NCBI GenBank assembly: GCA_903888815.1
Contig: CAISVC010000532.1
Location: forward strand, 1-6,000
DNA length: 6,000 bases
Reading direction: 5' to 3'
From: an uncultured Fibrobacterota bacterium
Lineage (GTDB): Bacteria; Fibrobacterota; Chitinivibrionia; Chitinivibrionales; Chitinispirillaceae
The translations under genes and the position numbers were made by a program. Position 1 is the stretch's first letter. Every line of letters starts with the position of its first letter. Shown here piece by piece: positions 1-6,000 of the stretch. The notes beneath the pieces are model-generated. The model was given only the letters and a program-made list of their open reading frames with translations, had not been told where the DNA came from and made no database searches.

Positions 1-1
1 C

Positions 2-433
2 ATTGCCGAGAACGATGCATACGGTTCCCTGTATGACATAGTGGAACTCTTCGCCGATATGGTGGCTGAAATCGAGCGCTTCCTTCGGCTGTTCGAAAAC
101 CTCAATGATAAACGGCTCAATATGCCTGCCGGCAAAAGAGGAGGCGAGGAATTCGTAATCATACGCGCCGCGCCGCTCCATGCTCGGGCGGCCCTCTTTA
201 CGGGTCACCACCACGCGCTTTTCCGAAAGCTCCTTGCCGGAAATGAGCGTGGTTATATCGGTGCCGAGCGCGCCGGCGATTTTTAGCAGGTCCGAAACCG
301 CGGGCTCGACGGTCTGCCCCTCAATATTTTCAAGGTCCGCCTGGGACATCTTGATACTACGGGCCAGGTCTTCACGTTGTACGTTTTTCTGTTCGCGAAT
401 TCTCTTGATGTTGGAACCGGTGTGGGAATTCAT
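2..433 (-). CDS. XRE-family helix-turn-helix regulator with C-terminal cupin domain, partial (3' end off the left edge)
   Basis: A DNA-binding transcription factor whose 3' end lies outside the window; 144 codons are visible. Residues 8-64 form an XRE/HTH_3 domain, with the helix-turn-helix around EDLARSIKMSQADLENIE (residues 21-38) and the typical LLKIAGALGTD helix after it. A linker follows, then from about residue 90 a segment with YDYEFL and IEPFIIEV leading into a cupin_2 barrel. Its first motif is HHIGEEFHYVIQG (124-136), including the histidine and glutamate positions that usually bind metal. The start ATG is preceded by AAAGGA with a 5-base spacer. It lies 26 bases downstream of buk on the same strand, so the two are probably co-transcribed. 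Regulators of this architecture (PuuR-like) usually sense a small molecule through the cupin and often sit beside the metabolic genes they control. Control of buk, or of a gene beyond the left edge, is inference. The family call is firm; the ligand is unknown. Confidence 0.88.
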   Translation of the reverse strand, partial: MNSHTGSNIKRIREQKNVQREDLARSIKMSQADLENIEGQTVEPAVSDLLKIAGALGTDITTLISGKELSEKRVVVTRKEGRPSMERRGAYDYEFLASSFAGRHIEPFIIEVFEQPKEALDFSHHIGEEFHYVIQGTVCIVLGN

Positions 434-459
434 GAGGATCCTTTATGTTGACGCTGTTT

Positions 460-1536
460 TCAATACGAGAGCGCTTTTTCTTGATGATTCAGGACCCGCA
501 GCACCGCGAGCGCAAGCGATTCCATCTCCCGTTCGCCCGGGACCACGTGGACCGGTGCAAGAAACGAAACCCGTTCAGTGATACCCCTGACAATCCGCCG
601 GTTGTACGCCATGCCGCCGGTAAGAATAATTGCGTCGACTTTGCCCCGCAGCGTCGCGCCGTGCATGGCGATCTCTTTGCTAATCCGGTAGATCATCGCT
701 TCAACAATCAGCTTTGATTTTTTATCGCCTTTTCCGATCTTCCGCATGATTGCCGGGAGATCGCTGGTGCCGCAATAGGCTGTAAGGCCGCCGCGGCCCG
801 CTATTTTTTTATAGAATGTTTCCAGCGATACCTTTGAACGCGCATACAGCCTCAGCAGGTCGCCTGCAGGAACGCTGCCTGCGCGTTCGGGCGAAAAAGG
901 GCCGTCGCCGTCAAGCGCGTTATTTACATCTACCACTCTGCCGCGGCAGTGAGCGCCGACCGATATGCCGCCGCCCAGGTGCGCGACGATGAAATTGCAC
1001 GCTTCGTACTTTTTGCCGATCCGCTGCGCGATTTCCCATGCCGCGGATTTATGGTTGAGCGCGTGAAACAGGCTCCTCCGCCGTATCGCGGGAATGCCGG
1101 AAAATTTTGCCACCGCATCCATTTCGTCGACAACCACCGGGTCAGCTATGTACGCGGGGCAGCGATACTCTTTTGCAAGGGGCGCGGCGCAGAGCGCACC
1201 GAAGTTAGAGGCGTGACTGCCGTACCGCCCCGTTTTCAGATCGCTGAGCATTGCGGCGTTAACGGTATATATTCCGCCCCTGATCGGCCGGAGCAGGCCG
1301 CCGCGTGCGGCGATTGCCGAAAGGGAAGTTACGCCTGACGCGCGTACAAAGGAGCGGATAAGGCCGAGACGGAAATTCGTCTGCAAGGAAACCGTGTCGA
1401 ACCGTTTAAGCTCGCCGGCGCCGTGGGAAAACGTTGCCGTTTTTTTTTCAGCGTTATTGCGGAAAAGTGCGAGTTTTGTCGAGGTCGATCCTGGATTGAT
1501 GACAAGAATAGTATAGGTTGTTCCGGTTTTCTTCAT
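460..1536 (-). CDS. buk: Butyrate kinase (butyrate / branched-chain carboxylate kinase)
   Basis: Cytoplasmic acyl kinase of the acetate/butyrate kinase family (ASKHA fold) that interconverts butyryl phosphate + ADP with butyrate + ATP. It normally completes the Ptb-Buk route of butyrate or branched-chain acid formation. The product has 358 residues, the usual Buk length. Visible motifs: INPGSTSTK at 13-21 (phosphate-1 loop with the catalytic-type Asn14), RGGLLRP at 78-84 (Arg78 matches the substrate arginine of acetate kinase), GSHASNFGA at 106-114, IADPVVVDEM at 130-139, FHALNHK at 157-163, VAHLGGGISVG at 184-194 (phosphate-2), LTGGMAYN near 305-312 (adenosine motif) and VPGEREMESLA at 332-342. 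An in-frame TGA shortly upstream rules out a longer protein. The ribosome binding site is weak, so translation initiation may be modest. The gene follows efp after a 73-base AT-rich gap and precedes the XRE-cupin gene by 26 bases. No ptb is adjacent. The exact chain-length preference (butyrate versus isobutyrate or others) cannot be read from the sequence. Confidence 0.93.
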   Translation of the reverse strand: MKKTGTTYTILVINPGSTSTKLALFRNNAEKKTATFSHGAGELKRFDTVSLQTNFRLGLIRSFVRASGVTSLSAIAARGGLLRPIRGGIYTVNAAMLSDLKTGRYGSHASNFGALCAAPLAKEYRCPAYIADPVVVDEMDAVAKFSGIPAIRRRSLFHALNHKSAAWEIAQRIGKKYEACNFIVAHLGGGISVGAHCRGRVVDVNNALDGDGPFSPERAGSVPAGDLLRLYARSKVSLETFYKKIAGRGGLTAYCGTSDLPAIMRKIGKGDKKSKLIVEAMIYRISKEIAMHGATLRGKVDAIILTGGMAYNRRIVRGITERVSFLAPVHVVPGEREMESLALAVLRVLNHQEKALSY

Positions 1537-1556
1537 AAAACCGCTATGAATATCTC

Positions 1557-1565
1557 ATTATTACA
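1557..1565 (-). promoter_or_regulatory. Possible extended -10 promoter element for buk
   Basis: Read on the minus strand, the efp-buk gap contains TGT followed by AATAAT, a 5/6 match to the TATAAT hexamer with the TG of an extended -10 element. It would start transcription roughly a dozen bases before the buk ATG. No convincing -35 box lies at the right distance. This is a weak prediction; read-through from efp is the alternative. Confidence 0.22.
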
Positions 1566-1609
1566 ACGGAAGCATTGAATACCGGTTATAATTCTTTTTT
1601 GTAATTATC

Positions 1610-2176
1610 TCAGGTCGACCGCTGCAAATATTCGCCGGTACGCGTATCGATCTTGAGCCTCATGCCGGCCTCGATGAAGAGCGGCACGTCGATCTCGGCG
1701 CCGGTTTCGAGCGTTGCCTTTTTCGTGACGTTGTTCGCGGTATCGCCGCGCACCGCAGGCTCGGTATATTTGACGGTGAGGTCGACAAAAGTCGGCGGCG
1801 TGACTGAAATCACGCGGTCGCCCCAGAAGGAAACCTCGCATACGGCGTTTTCGAGGATCCATTTTGCCGCATCTTCCATGATTTCCCTGGGTATTTCAAC
1901 CTGCTCGAAGTTTTTGGTGTTCATGAAGGAGTAGCTGTGGCCGTCATTGTACAGGTACTGCATGTTGGTGGTTGAAACGTCCGCTTCTTCGAAGGTTTCC
2001 CCCGATTTGAAGGTTTTATCGAGCACGCGGCCGGTAAGCAGGTTTTTGAACTTGGTGCGGTTAAAGGCCTGTCCCTTGCCGGGTTTGACGAATTCGTTTT
2101 CAACGATCATCCACGGCTGGCCCTCAAGTATGATTTTAAGCTTTTTTCTGAACTCGCTGGTGTCAATAGTGCCCAT
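1610..2176 (-). CDS. efp: Elongation factor P
   Basis: Translation factor that binds between the ribosomal P and E sites and relieves stalling at polyproline stretches. The product has 188 residues, the same length as E. coli EF-P, and aligns along its whole length. Domain I (about 1-64) is the KOW-like domain, with FVKPGKGQAF at 29-38; Lys34 at its tip is where EF-P is beta-lysylated in E. coli. LTGRVLDKTFKSGE follows. The central OB domain holds YLYNDGHSYSFMN, and the third domain carries ISVTPPTFVDL, RGDTANN and VPLFIEAGMRLKIDTRTGEY. The ATG at 2176 is chosen because AGGAG precedes it by 7 bases and the N-terminus then matches the family; the open frame continues upstream to 2278 but that part is not EF-P-like. 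It sits 116 bases after the permease and probably has its own promoter. A lysine at the tip implies EpmA/EpmB-type modification or an unmodified factor; neither enzyme gene is in the window. Confidence 0.97.
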   Translation of the reverse strand: MGTIDTSEFRKKLKIILEGQPWMIVENEFVKPGKGQAFNRTKFKNLLTGRVLDKTFKSGETFEEADVSTTNMQYLYNDGHSYSFMNTKNFEQVEIPREIMEDAAKWILENAVCEVSFWGDRVISVTPPTFVDLTVKYTEPAVRGDTANNVTKKATLETGAEIDVPLFIEAGMRLKIDTRTGEYLQRST

Positions 2177-2183
2177 GATATAT

Positions 2184-2189
2184 CTCCTC
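2184..2189 (-). promoter_or_regulatory. Strong Shine-Dalgarno site fixing the efp start
   Basis: The minus strand reads GAGGAG ending 7 bases before the efp ATG. This is the strongest ribosome binding site in the window, and it fixes the start at 2176 rather than at the upstream in-frame ATG at 2278. Confidence 0.8.
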
Positions 2190-2213
2190 GTTCGATACCG
2201 GCGGCTTGTGAGT

Positions 2214-2239
2214 CTATTTTGAAAGGCTATTGAAAATAG
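2214..2239. repeat. Inverted repeat (7-bp arms, 12-base spacer) in the efp leader
   Basis: CTATTTT at 2214-2220 is the exact reverse complement of AAAATAG at 2233-2239. Inside it, CTATT at 2227-2231 can also pair with AATAG at 2235-2239 across a 3-base loop, so two alternative stems share one arm. The dyad covers the proposed efp -10 box and start site, so it could be an operator, but the arms are short and AT-rich and may be chance. Confidence 0.3.
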
Positions 2240-2262
2240 TGAACGGTATGCTCTTTGCTCAA
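2233..2262 (-). promoter_or_regulatory. Possible sigma-70-type promoter for efp
   Basis: On the minus strand TTGAGC (2262-2257, 4/6 match to the -35 consensus) and TATTTT (2238-2233, 4/6 match to the -10) are separated by 18 bases. Transcription would begin near 2226 and leave a leader of about 50 bases before the efp ATG. The match is modest, but the 116-base gap and strong ribosome binding site make a local promoter likely. The -10 box overlaps one arm of a dyad described separately. Confidence 0.3.
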
Positions 2263-2288
2263 CAGAAAATGCACGCAAAACCGGGAAC

Positions 2289-2301
2289 GCGCCTACGGCG
2301 C
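2289..2301 (-). terminator. GC-rich hairpin over the permease stop codon (possible weak terminator)
   Basis: GCGCC and GGCGC form a perfect 5-bp stem around a 3-base loop, and the permease TAG stop lies inside the structure. In the transcribed direction only a short T run (TTTT) follows, several bases downstream, so this is not a classic intrinsic terminator. It could slow polymerase or form the 3' end of the dxr-rseP-permease transcript with help from Rho. Confidence 0.22.
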
Positions 2302-3831
2302 TTTATGCAGGTCCTTACGGACTTTGCTGTGCCTTCTTCCGTACAGGAAATAAATGAAAAATCCCGCTACCATCCATATCACGAGCCGCAGCCAGGTATC
2401 AAACGGCAGCGCCATCATCTGTGCAAGGCAGGTGATTACTCCTAACATCGGAATGAGCGGCACGAGCGGCGTTCTGAAAGGACGGTGTAGTTCGGGTTGC
2501 GTTTTTCTGAGGACCATGACGCTGATGCATACGATGACAAATGCCAGCAGGGTGCCGATGGACACCAGTTCTCCGAGAAGACCGATCGGCAGAATTCCGG
2601 CCAGAACCGTGGCAATGACTCCTGTCAGGATCTGGCTGACATACGGCGTTCTGAACTTCCCGTGGACTTTTGCAAATACCGCTGGCAGCAGTCCGTCGTT
2701 TGCCATGGAGAAGAAAATCCTCGGCTGGCCCAGAAGCATCACCAGAATGACCGAGCTCAGTCCCGCAACCGCGGCGACCTTGATGACCGGCCTGAGCCAG
2801 AACATGCTCGGGCCCATGGCGTTCACGCCGACCGCAATAGGATCCGGAACATTCAGCGTGGTATAGCTGACGATGCCGGTCAGCACGATCGCGACCAGTA
2901 TATACAGGATCGTGCAGACGCCCAGTGACCCCAGTATGCCGATGGGCATATCTTTTTTCGGATTCCTGGCTTCCTGCGCCGCAGTCGATACCGCATCAAA
3001 ACCTATATAGGCGAAGAAAATCACGCCAGCCCCGCGCAGAATGCCGCTCCACCCGAAATGTCCGAACTCGCCGGTATTCGGCGGAATAAAAGGAGTCCAG
3101 TTATGATGCGAAACAAAGGCGAATCCTATGCCGATGAATATGATGATGACCGCGACTTTTATCACCACCATGATATTGTTAAAGGACGCGGATTTCTTGA
3201 TACCCGACACAAGCAGGACGGTGAGCAGCGCAATGATGAACATTGCGGGAAGATTAAAAAGGGCGGTCACCTGCGGAAGCGAATGAATATCGATGCCTTT
3301 TGAAAGCAGTTCATGCGTCAGGCTGCCGGTGACGGCCTTCCATCCCATGCCGGACACTTCGACCAGCAGCGTATTGGTGGCGGCAGTCAATTGCGCCGGT
3401 ATATGCACGCCGAAATCCTTCAGAAAACTCACCACATAGCCTGACCAGCCCACGGAAACCGTTGATGCCGCGAACAGGTATTCCAGGATCAAATCCCAGC
3501 CTATGATCCATGCCAGAAATTCGCCGAGCGTGGCATACGCATAGGTATAGGCGCTTCCTGAAATGGGGATCATGGAGGCGAATTCGGTATAGCACAGTCC
3601 GGCGAACGCGCAGGCGAGCCCGGAAATGATGAACGATATGACAATGGCCGGTCCCGCATACTGCGCGGCGGCCTGGCCGGTCAGCACGAATATTCCTGCG
3701 CCGATGATCGCCCCGATTCCCAGCGTCGTCAGATTTGTCGCGGACAGCGCTCTTTTCAGACCGTGCCCTTCCCCCGAGGACTCGACCTGCAGCGAGCCGA
3801 AGGATTTTTTCACAAAAAGATGTCGCGGCAT
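2293..3831 (-). CDS. APC-superfamily amino acid permease, cationic amino acid transporter (CAT / YfnA-YhdG-like) type
   Basis: Integral inner-membrane secondary transporter for amino acids, probably proton-coupled. The product has 512 residues with a polar N-terminus (1-30) and about a dozen hydrophobic segments ending in a basic cytoplasmic tail. The first membrane helix carries the APC signature IGAGIFVLTG (43-52), whose unwound glycine segment binds the substrate backbone in this fold. FAGLCYTEFASMIPISGSAY (76-95) is the conserved helix 2-3 region. FFAYIGFDAVSTAAQEARNP (272-291) is the helix-6 substrate-site motif and the highly conserved loop typical of the CAT subfamily. The long loop at about 140-190 before FNLPAMFIIALLTVLLVSGIK is also usual for that group. 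The ATG is preceded by AAGGAG at an 8-base spacing and lies 26 bases after the rseP stop, so the gene may ride on the dxr-rseP transcript. The fold is certain. Substrate (cationic versus neutral amino acids) is not determined by what can be seen. Confidence 0.92.
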   Translation of the reverse strand: MPRHLFVKKSFGSLQVESSGEGHGLKRALSATNLTTLGIGAIIGAGIFVLTGQAAAQYAGPAIVISFIISGLACAFAGLCYTEFASMIPISGSAYTYAYATLGEFLAWIIGWDLILEYLFAASTVSVGWSGYVVSFLKDFGVHIPAQLTAATNTLLVEVSGMGWKAVTGSLTHELLSKGIDIHSLPQVTALFNLPAMFIIALLTVLLVSGIKKSASFNNIMVVIKVAVIIIFIGIGFAFVSHHNWTPFIPPNTGEFGHFGWSGILRGAGVIFFAYIGFDAVSTAAQEARNPKKDMPIGILGSLGVCTILYILVAIVLTGIVSYTTLNVPDPIAVGVNAMGPSMFWLRPVIKVAAVAGLSSVILVMLLGQPRIFFSMANDGLLPAVFAKVHGKFRTPYVSQILTGVIATVLAGILPIGLLGELVSIGTLLAFVIVCISVMVLRKTQPELHRPFRTPLVPLIPMLGVITCLAQMMALPFDTWLRLVIWMVAGFFIYFLYGRRHSKVRKDLHKAP

Positions 3832-3857
3832 ATAACCAGCTCCTTGATATTAGGAAA

Positions 3858-5195
3858 TCACCTGCCGAACATTTTAAACAGCTGCGGCATGCGATTGATG
3901 TCGTTCAGCGTGACGTACAGAAAGAAAACGATAAAGAAAGCGATCGCGAACCGGGTGATCGCCAGCTGCGTCTTTATTGAAAGCGGTTTGCGGCGGATTG
4001 CCTCCAGGAGCAGGAACAGGAGCACGCCGCCATCCGTGATGATGAGCGGAAAAAGATTGAGCACGGCAAGGTTGATGCTGATGAGCGCCATGAAATTCAG
4101 GATAGGCGCGACCCCCTGCAGGGCGATGATGCCGGATGCCGGAATGATGCCCACCGGACCCGCGAGTTCTTTGGCCGAAACCTCGCGCGAAACGAGCTTG
4201 CCGAGCACCTCAAAGATCATGGTCGTAAAGTCACGGGTCTTTTTCAGGCACAGGTTAAACGCCGGCGCCGGGGCGTACCGGGCTTTTCTGGATTCCGGTT
4301 TGCCCATTTCAATGCCGAGCACCTGCCGCTTTGTTTTCGGGTCAAAGCGCGGAACAATGCCGATGGTCAACTTTGCCTGTTGCCGGGCGACCGTGACCAG
4401 CCGCGCTGTGCCGGTATTGCCCCTTTGAACGAGGTCGCTGATCTGGAACCACGAACAGAGCCCTGCGCTGTCGATCGAGACAATCGTGTCACCCGCTTTC
4501 AGCCCTGCCTTTGCGGCAGGCAGCGTATCATAGACTTTGCCGACCACGGCAGGCAGTACCGGCAGCATGCCGAAAGGCGGCTGTGCATAGGATTCGCTTT
4601 TTTTCGCCAGATCTTTCCGGATTTCATGCCGAACCTGCAGGCCGTTCCGCACAAGGAGCACATCATACCTGCTTGAACCGGTCAGGAACTGGGTCTCCAT
4701 GTCGTCCCACGATTGTATCGGTTTGCCGTTCATCGAAACGATACTGTCGCCGGCCATGATCCCGGCGTCGCGGGCAGCAGAGCTGTCAGCCACAAAGCCG
4801 ATAACCGGACGGTCGAGATATTTCGGATGGTCGACACCGTACATGAACATGACCCAGAGCATGAGCATGGCCGAAACATAGTTGGCGAGCGGCCCGGCAA
4901 TCGCCACCAGGGCTCGCTGCCATTTCGGCTTTGAGGAGAACTCATCGGATGCGCCGCTCCGTTCATCGTCCGGTTGTTCTCCTGCCATTTTGACATACCC
5001 GCCAAAGGGTATCGCGCTCAGCCGGTATTCGGTGCCGCCGATTTTCTTTTTGAACAGTATTTTACCGAACCCGATCGAAAAGGCAAGGACCCGTATACGG
5101 CAGGCTTTGGCAGCTAGAAAATGGCCGAGCTCATGGATGATCACCATGATGCCGAGGATTATAATGCCGAGAATGGTAGGAACGACAGCCGTCAT
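3858..5195 (-). CDS. rseP: RseP-type site-2 zinc metalloprotease (M50B) with two PDZ domains
   Basis: Intramembrane protease of the inner membrane. In the E. coli model it makes the second cut in regulated intramembrane proteolysis of an anti-sigma factor and clears signal-peptide remnants. The start at 5195 gives 445 residues. The first membrane helix carries the zinc site HELGH (21-25), followed by FSIGFG and IPFGGYVKMAGE. AGPLAN (100-105) opens the second helix. PDZ1 spans about 130-193 (PVIGFVADSSAARDAGI, GDSIVSMNG) and PDZ2 about 216-280 (AAKAGLKAGDTIVSID). The C-terminal membrane region holds NLFPLIITDGG, which supplies the third zinc ligand (Asp388); this motif is usually closer to NLLPIPxLDGG. 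The ATG at 5195 overlaps the dxr stop as ATGA, and puts HELGH at nearly the same position as in E. coli RseP. An in-frame ATG at 5207 adds four residues and cannot be excluded, as neither start has a clear Shine-Dalgarno. Translational coupling to dxr is likely. Confidence 0.94.
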   Translation of the reverse strand: MTAVVPTILGIIILGIMVIIHELGHFLAAKACRIRVLAFSIGFGKILFKKKIGGTEYRLSAIPFGGYVKMAGEQPDDERSGASDEFSSKPKWQRALVAIAGPLANYVSAMLMLWVMFMYGVDHPKYLDRPVIGFVADSSAARDAGIMAGDSIVSMNGKPIQSWDDMETQFLTGSSRYDVLLVRNGLQVRHEIRKDLAKKSESYAQPPFGMLPVLPAVVGKVYDTLPAAKAGLKAGDTIVSIDSAGLCSWFQISDLVQRGNTGTARLVTVARQQAKLTIGIVPRFDPKTKRQVLGIEMGKPESRKARYAPAPAFNLCLKKTRDFTTMIFEVLGKLVSREVSAKELAGPVGIIPASGIIALQGVAPILNFMALISINLAVLNLFPLIITDGGVLLFLLLEAIRRKPLSIKTQLAITRFAIAFFIVFFLYVTLNDINRMPQLFKMFGR

Positions 5196-5998
5196 GGTAA
5201 CCGCCATTTTTTCAGATAGTTGTTGAGAACCGATGCGCGTGTTTCCCGGTCAGCCGCTTCAATCGCTTCGAGGGAATCGGCCGGCTGCGGCGCATGCTTT
5301 TCAAGCGCGAAGCCTGCCATTTCCGCAATGGCGGTGAACGGGATGCGGCCGGCAAGAAACGCCTCGACCGCCACTTCATTTGCCGCATTGACTACTGCCG
5401 GGGCAGTGCCGCCCTTTTTGCCTGCTTCGATGCAGAGCCGCAGACACGGGAACCGGTCGTAATCGGGTTCGAAAAATTCAAGCCTGCCGATCTCGGGCAG
5501 CGAGAGTCTCTTGCCGGTCATGGGAAACCGTTCCGGGTACGAAAGCGCATACTGGATGGGAAGTTCCATATCCGGCAGGCCGAGCTGGGCCATAATAGCG
5601 CCGTCGTGGAATTCAACGAGCGAATGAATGATGGACTGCGGATGGATCCACACGCGCAGCCGCTCGTAGGGGAGCCGGAACAGATGGTGCGCCTCGATCA
5701 CTTCGAACCCTTTGTTCATGAGCGTGGCGGCATCGATGGTTATCTTTTTCCCCATTGACCAGGTCGGATGGTTGAGTGCCTGCGCAGGCGTTACACGGAC
5801 GAATTCATTGGTGGGCAGCTCCCTGAACGGGCCGCCTGATGCCGTGATAATAATGCTTTCGACCGCCGGATTCTTGACGCCTGCAAGACACTGCAAAATG
5901 GCGCTGTGCTCGCTGTCCACCGGCACGAGCGAGCCGCTGCCGCGCTCGAGGAGCAGCCGCAGATAGTCGCCGCCGATGACCAGGCTCTCCTTGTTGGC
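5192..5998 (-). CDS. dxr: 1-deoxy-D-xylulose 5-phosphate reductoisomerase, partial (N-terminus off the right edge)
   Basis: Cytoplasmic enzyme that converts DXP to 2-C-methyl-D-erythritol 4-phosphate with NADPH and a divalent metal, the committed step of the MEP isoprenoid pathway. The visible 268 codons begin at ANKESLV; roughly the first 120-130 residues, including the NADPH-binding GxTGSIG motif, lie outside. Counting from the first complete codon: VPVDSEH at 25-31 holds metal ligands Asp28 and Glu30 (E. coli Asp150, Glu152). ASGGPF at 53-58 holds Ser54 (Ser186), NHPTWSMGKK at 76-85 holds His77 (His209), and MNKGFE at 94-99 holds Asn95, Lys96 and metal ligand Glu99 (Asn227, Lys228, Glu231). 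The position of E. coli Ser222 is alanine (Ala90, in TIDAATL). The C-terminal NAANEVAVEAFL motif is present. The frame stays open to the window edge, so the GTG at 5926, inside the VPVDSEH motif, is not the start. The stop overlaps the probable rseP ATG. In many bacteria dxr and rseP are neighbours, often with uppS and cdsA, which may lie to the right. Confidence 0.95.
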   Translation of the reverse strand, partial: ANKESLVIGGDYLRLLLERGSGSLVPVDSEHSAILQCLAGVKNPAVESIIITASGGPFRELPTNEFVRVTPAQALNHPTWSMGKKITIDAATLMNKGFEVIEAHHLFRLPYERLRVWIHPQSIIHSLVEFHDGAIMAQLGLPDMELPIQYALSYPERFPMTGKRLSLPEIGRLEFFEPDYDRFPCLRLCIEAGKKGGTAPAVVNAANEVAVEAFLAGRIPFTAIAEMAGFALEKHAPQPADSLEAIEAADRETRASVLNNYLKKWRLP

Positions 5999-6000
5999 AA

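Noticed and set aside
180..581. Plus-strand open frame spanning the XRE gene and the buk 3' end
   Set aside because: It crosses two well-supported opposite-strand genes and gives a low-complexity Ser/Arg/Pro-rich translation with no domain.
949..1338. 129-codon open frame on the plus strand
   Set aside because: It is antisense to conserved buk motifs; its Arg/Ala-rich translation matches no family and it has no convincing ribosome binding site.
1588..1608. ATAATT / AATTAT inverted repeat with a T6 run in the efp-buk gap, considered as a terminator
   Set aside because: The stem is only A-T pairs, the T run is in the loop on the plus strand, and in the direction of transcription it reads as A's, so it cannot act as an intrinsic terminator for efp.
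2177..2278. Upstream extension of the efp frame to an ATG at 2278
   Set aside because: The extra 34 residues are unlike EF-P, there is a strong Shine-Dalgarno right before the ATG at 2176, and that start gives exactly the family length.
3763..4428. 221-codon open frame on the plus strand
   Set aside because: It lies antisense to the start of the permease and the rseP 3' half. Its composition is that of a shadow frame, and it has no recognisable domain. The minus-strand proteins here are full-length and motif-rich.
5924..5926. GTG as a start codon for an internal dxr product
   Set aside because: It is the valine of the conserved VPVDSEH motif, and the same frame upstream encodes the conserved ANKESLV segment of DXR, so the gene continues off the right edge.
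1..6000. Search for mobile elements, CRISPR arrays, tRNA/rRNA genes, toxin-antitoxin or defence genes
   Set aside because: No transposase or integrase motif, spaced repeats, RNA cloverleaf or foreign-looking base composition was seen. The whole window is filled by six tightly packed, recognisable genes.

Overview
The window is a compact, single-strand stretch of bacterial chromosome. All six genes read on the minus strand, so transcription runs from position 6000 towards position 1. Base composition is moderately GC-rich (mid-fifties percent by eye). The mix of an MEP-pathway enzyme, an RseP-type intramembrane protease, a lysine-type EF-P and a butyrate kinase suggests a Gram-negative (diderm) bacterium with a fermentative, probably anaerobic metabolism. 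The phylum cannot be fixed from the sequence. Lineages such as Fibrobacterota/Chitinispirillia or Desulfobacterota would fit, but this is a guess.

Layout in transcription order: (1) 3' two-thirds of dxr, DXP reductoisomerase of isoprenoid synthesis, entering from the right edge; (2) rseP, site-2 zinc metalloprotease, joined to dxr by a probable ATGA stop/start overlap; (3) a 512-residue APC-superfamily amino acid permease, 26 bases after rseP with a good Shine-Dalgarno; (4) after a 116-base gap, efp, elongation factor P, with a strong ribosome binding site and a plausible promoter; (5) after a 73-base AT-rich gap, buk, a butyrate (short/branched-chain acyl) kinase; (6) 26 bases further on, the start of an XRE-cupin transcriptional regulator that runs off the left edge.

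These fall into perhaps three transcription units: dxr-rseP-permease (envelope/isoprenoid housekeeping plus a transporter), efp, and buk-regulator. The buk-regulator pair suggests a locally controlled carboxylate or acyl-phosphate step. The usual partner of buk, phosphotransbutyrylase (ptb), is not next to it here.

No mobile element, CRISPR array, RNA gene or phage gene is visible. There is no gene-free stretch longer than 116 bases. This is essentially an ordinary housekeeping region. The points most worth a second look are an alanine in DXR at a position where the E. coli enzyme has a substrate-phosphate-binding serine, a diverged second active-site motif in RseP, and the buk-regulator pairing. 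I see no evidence of a previously undescribed system.
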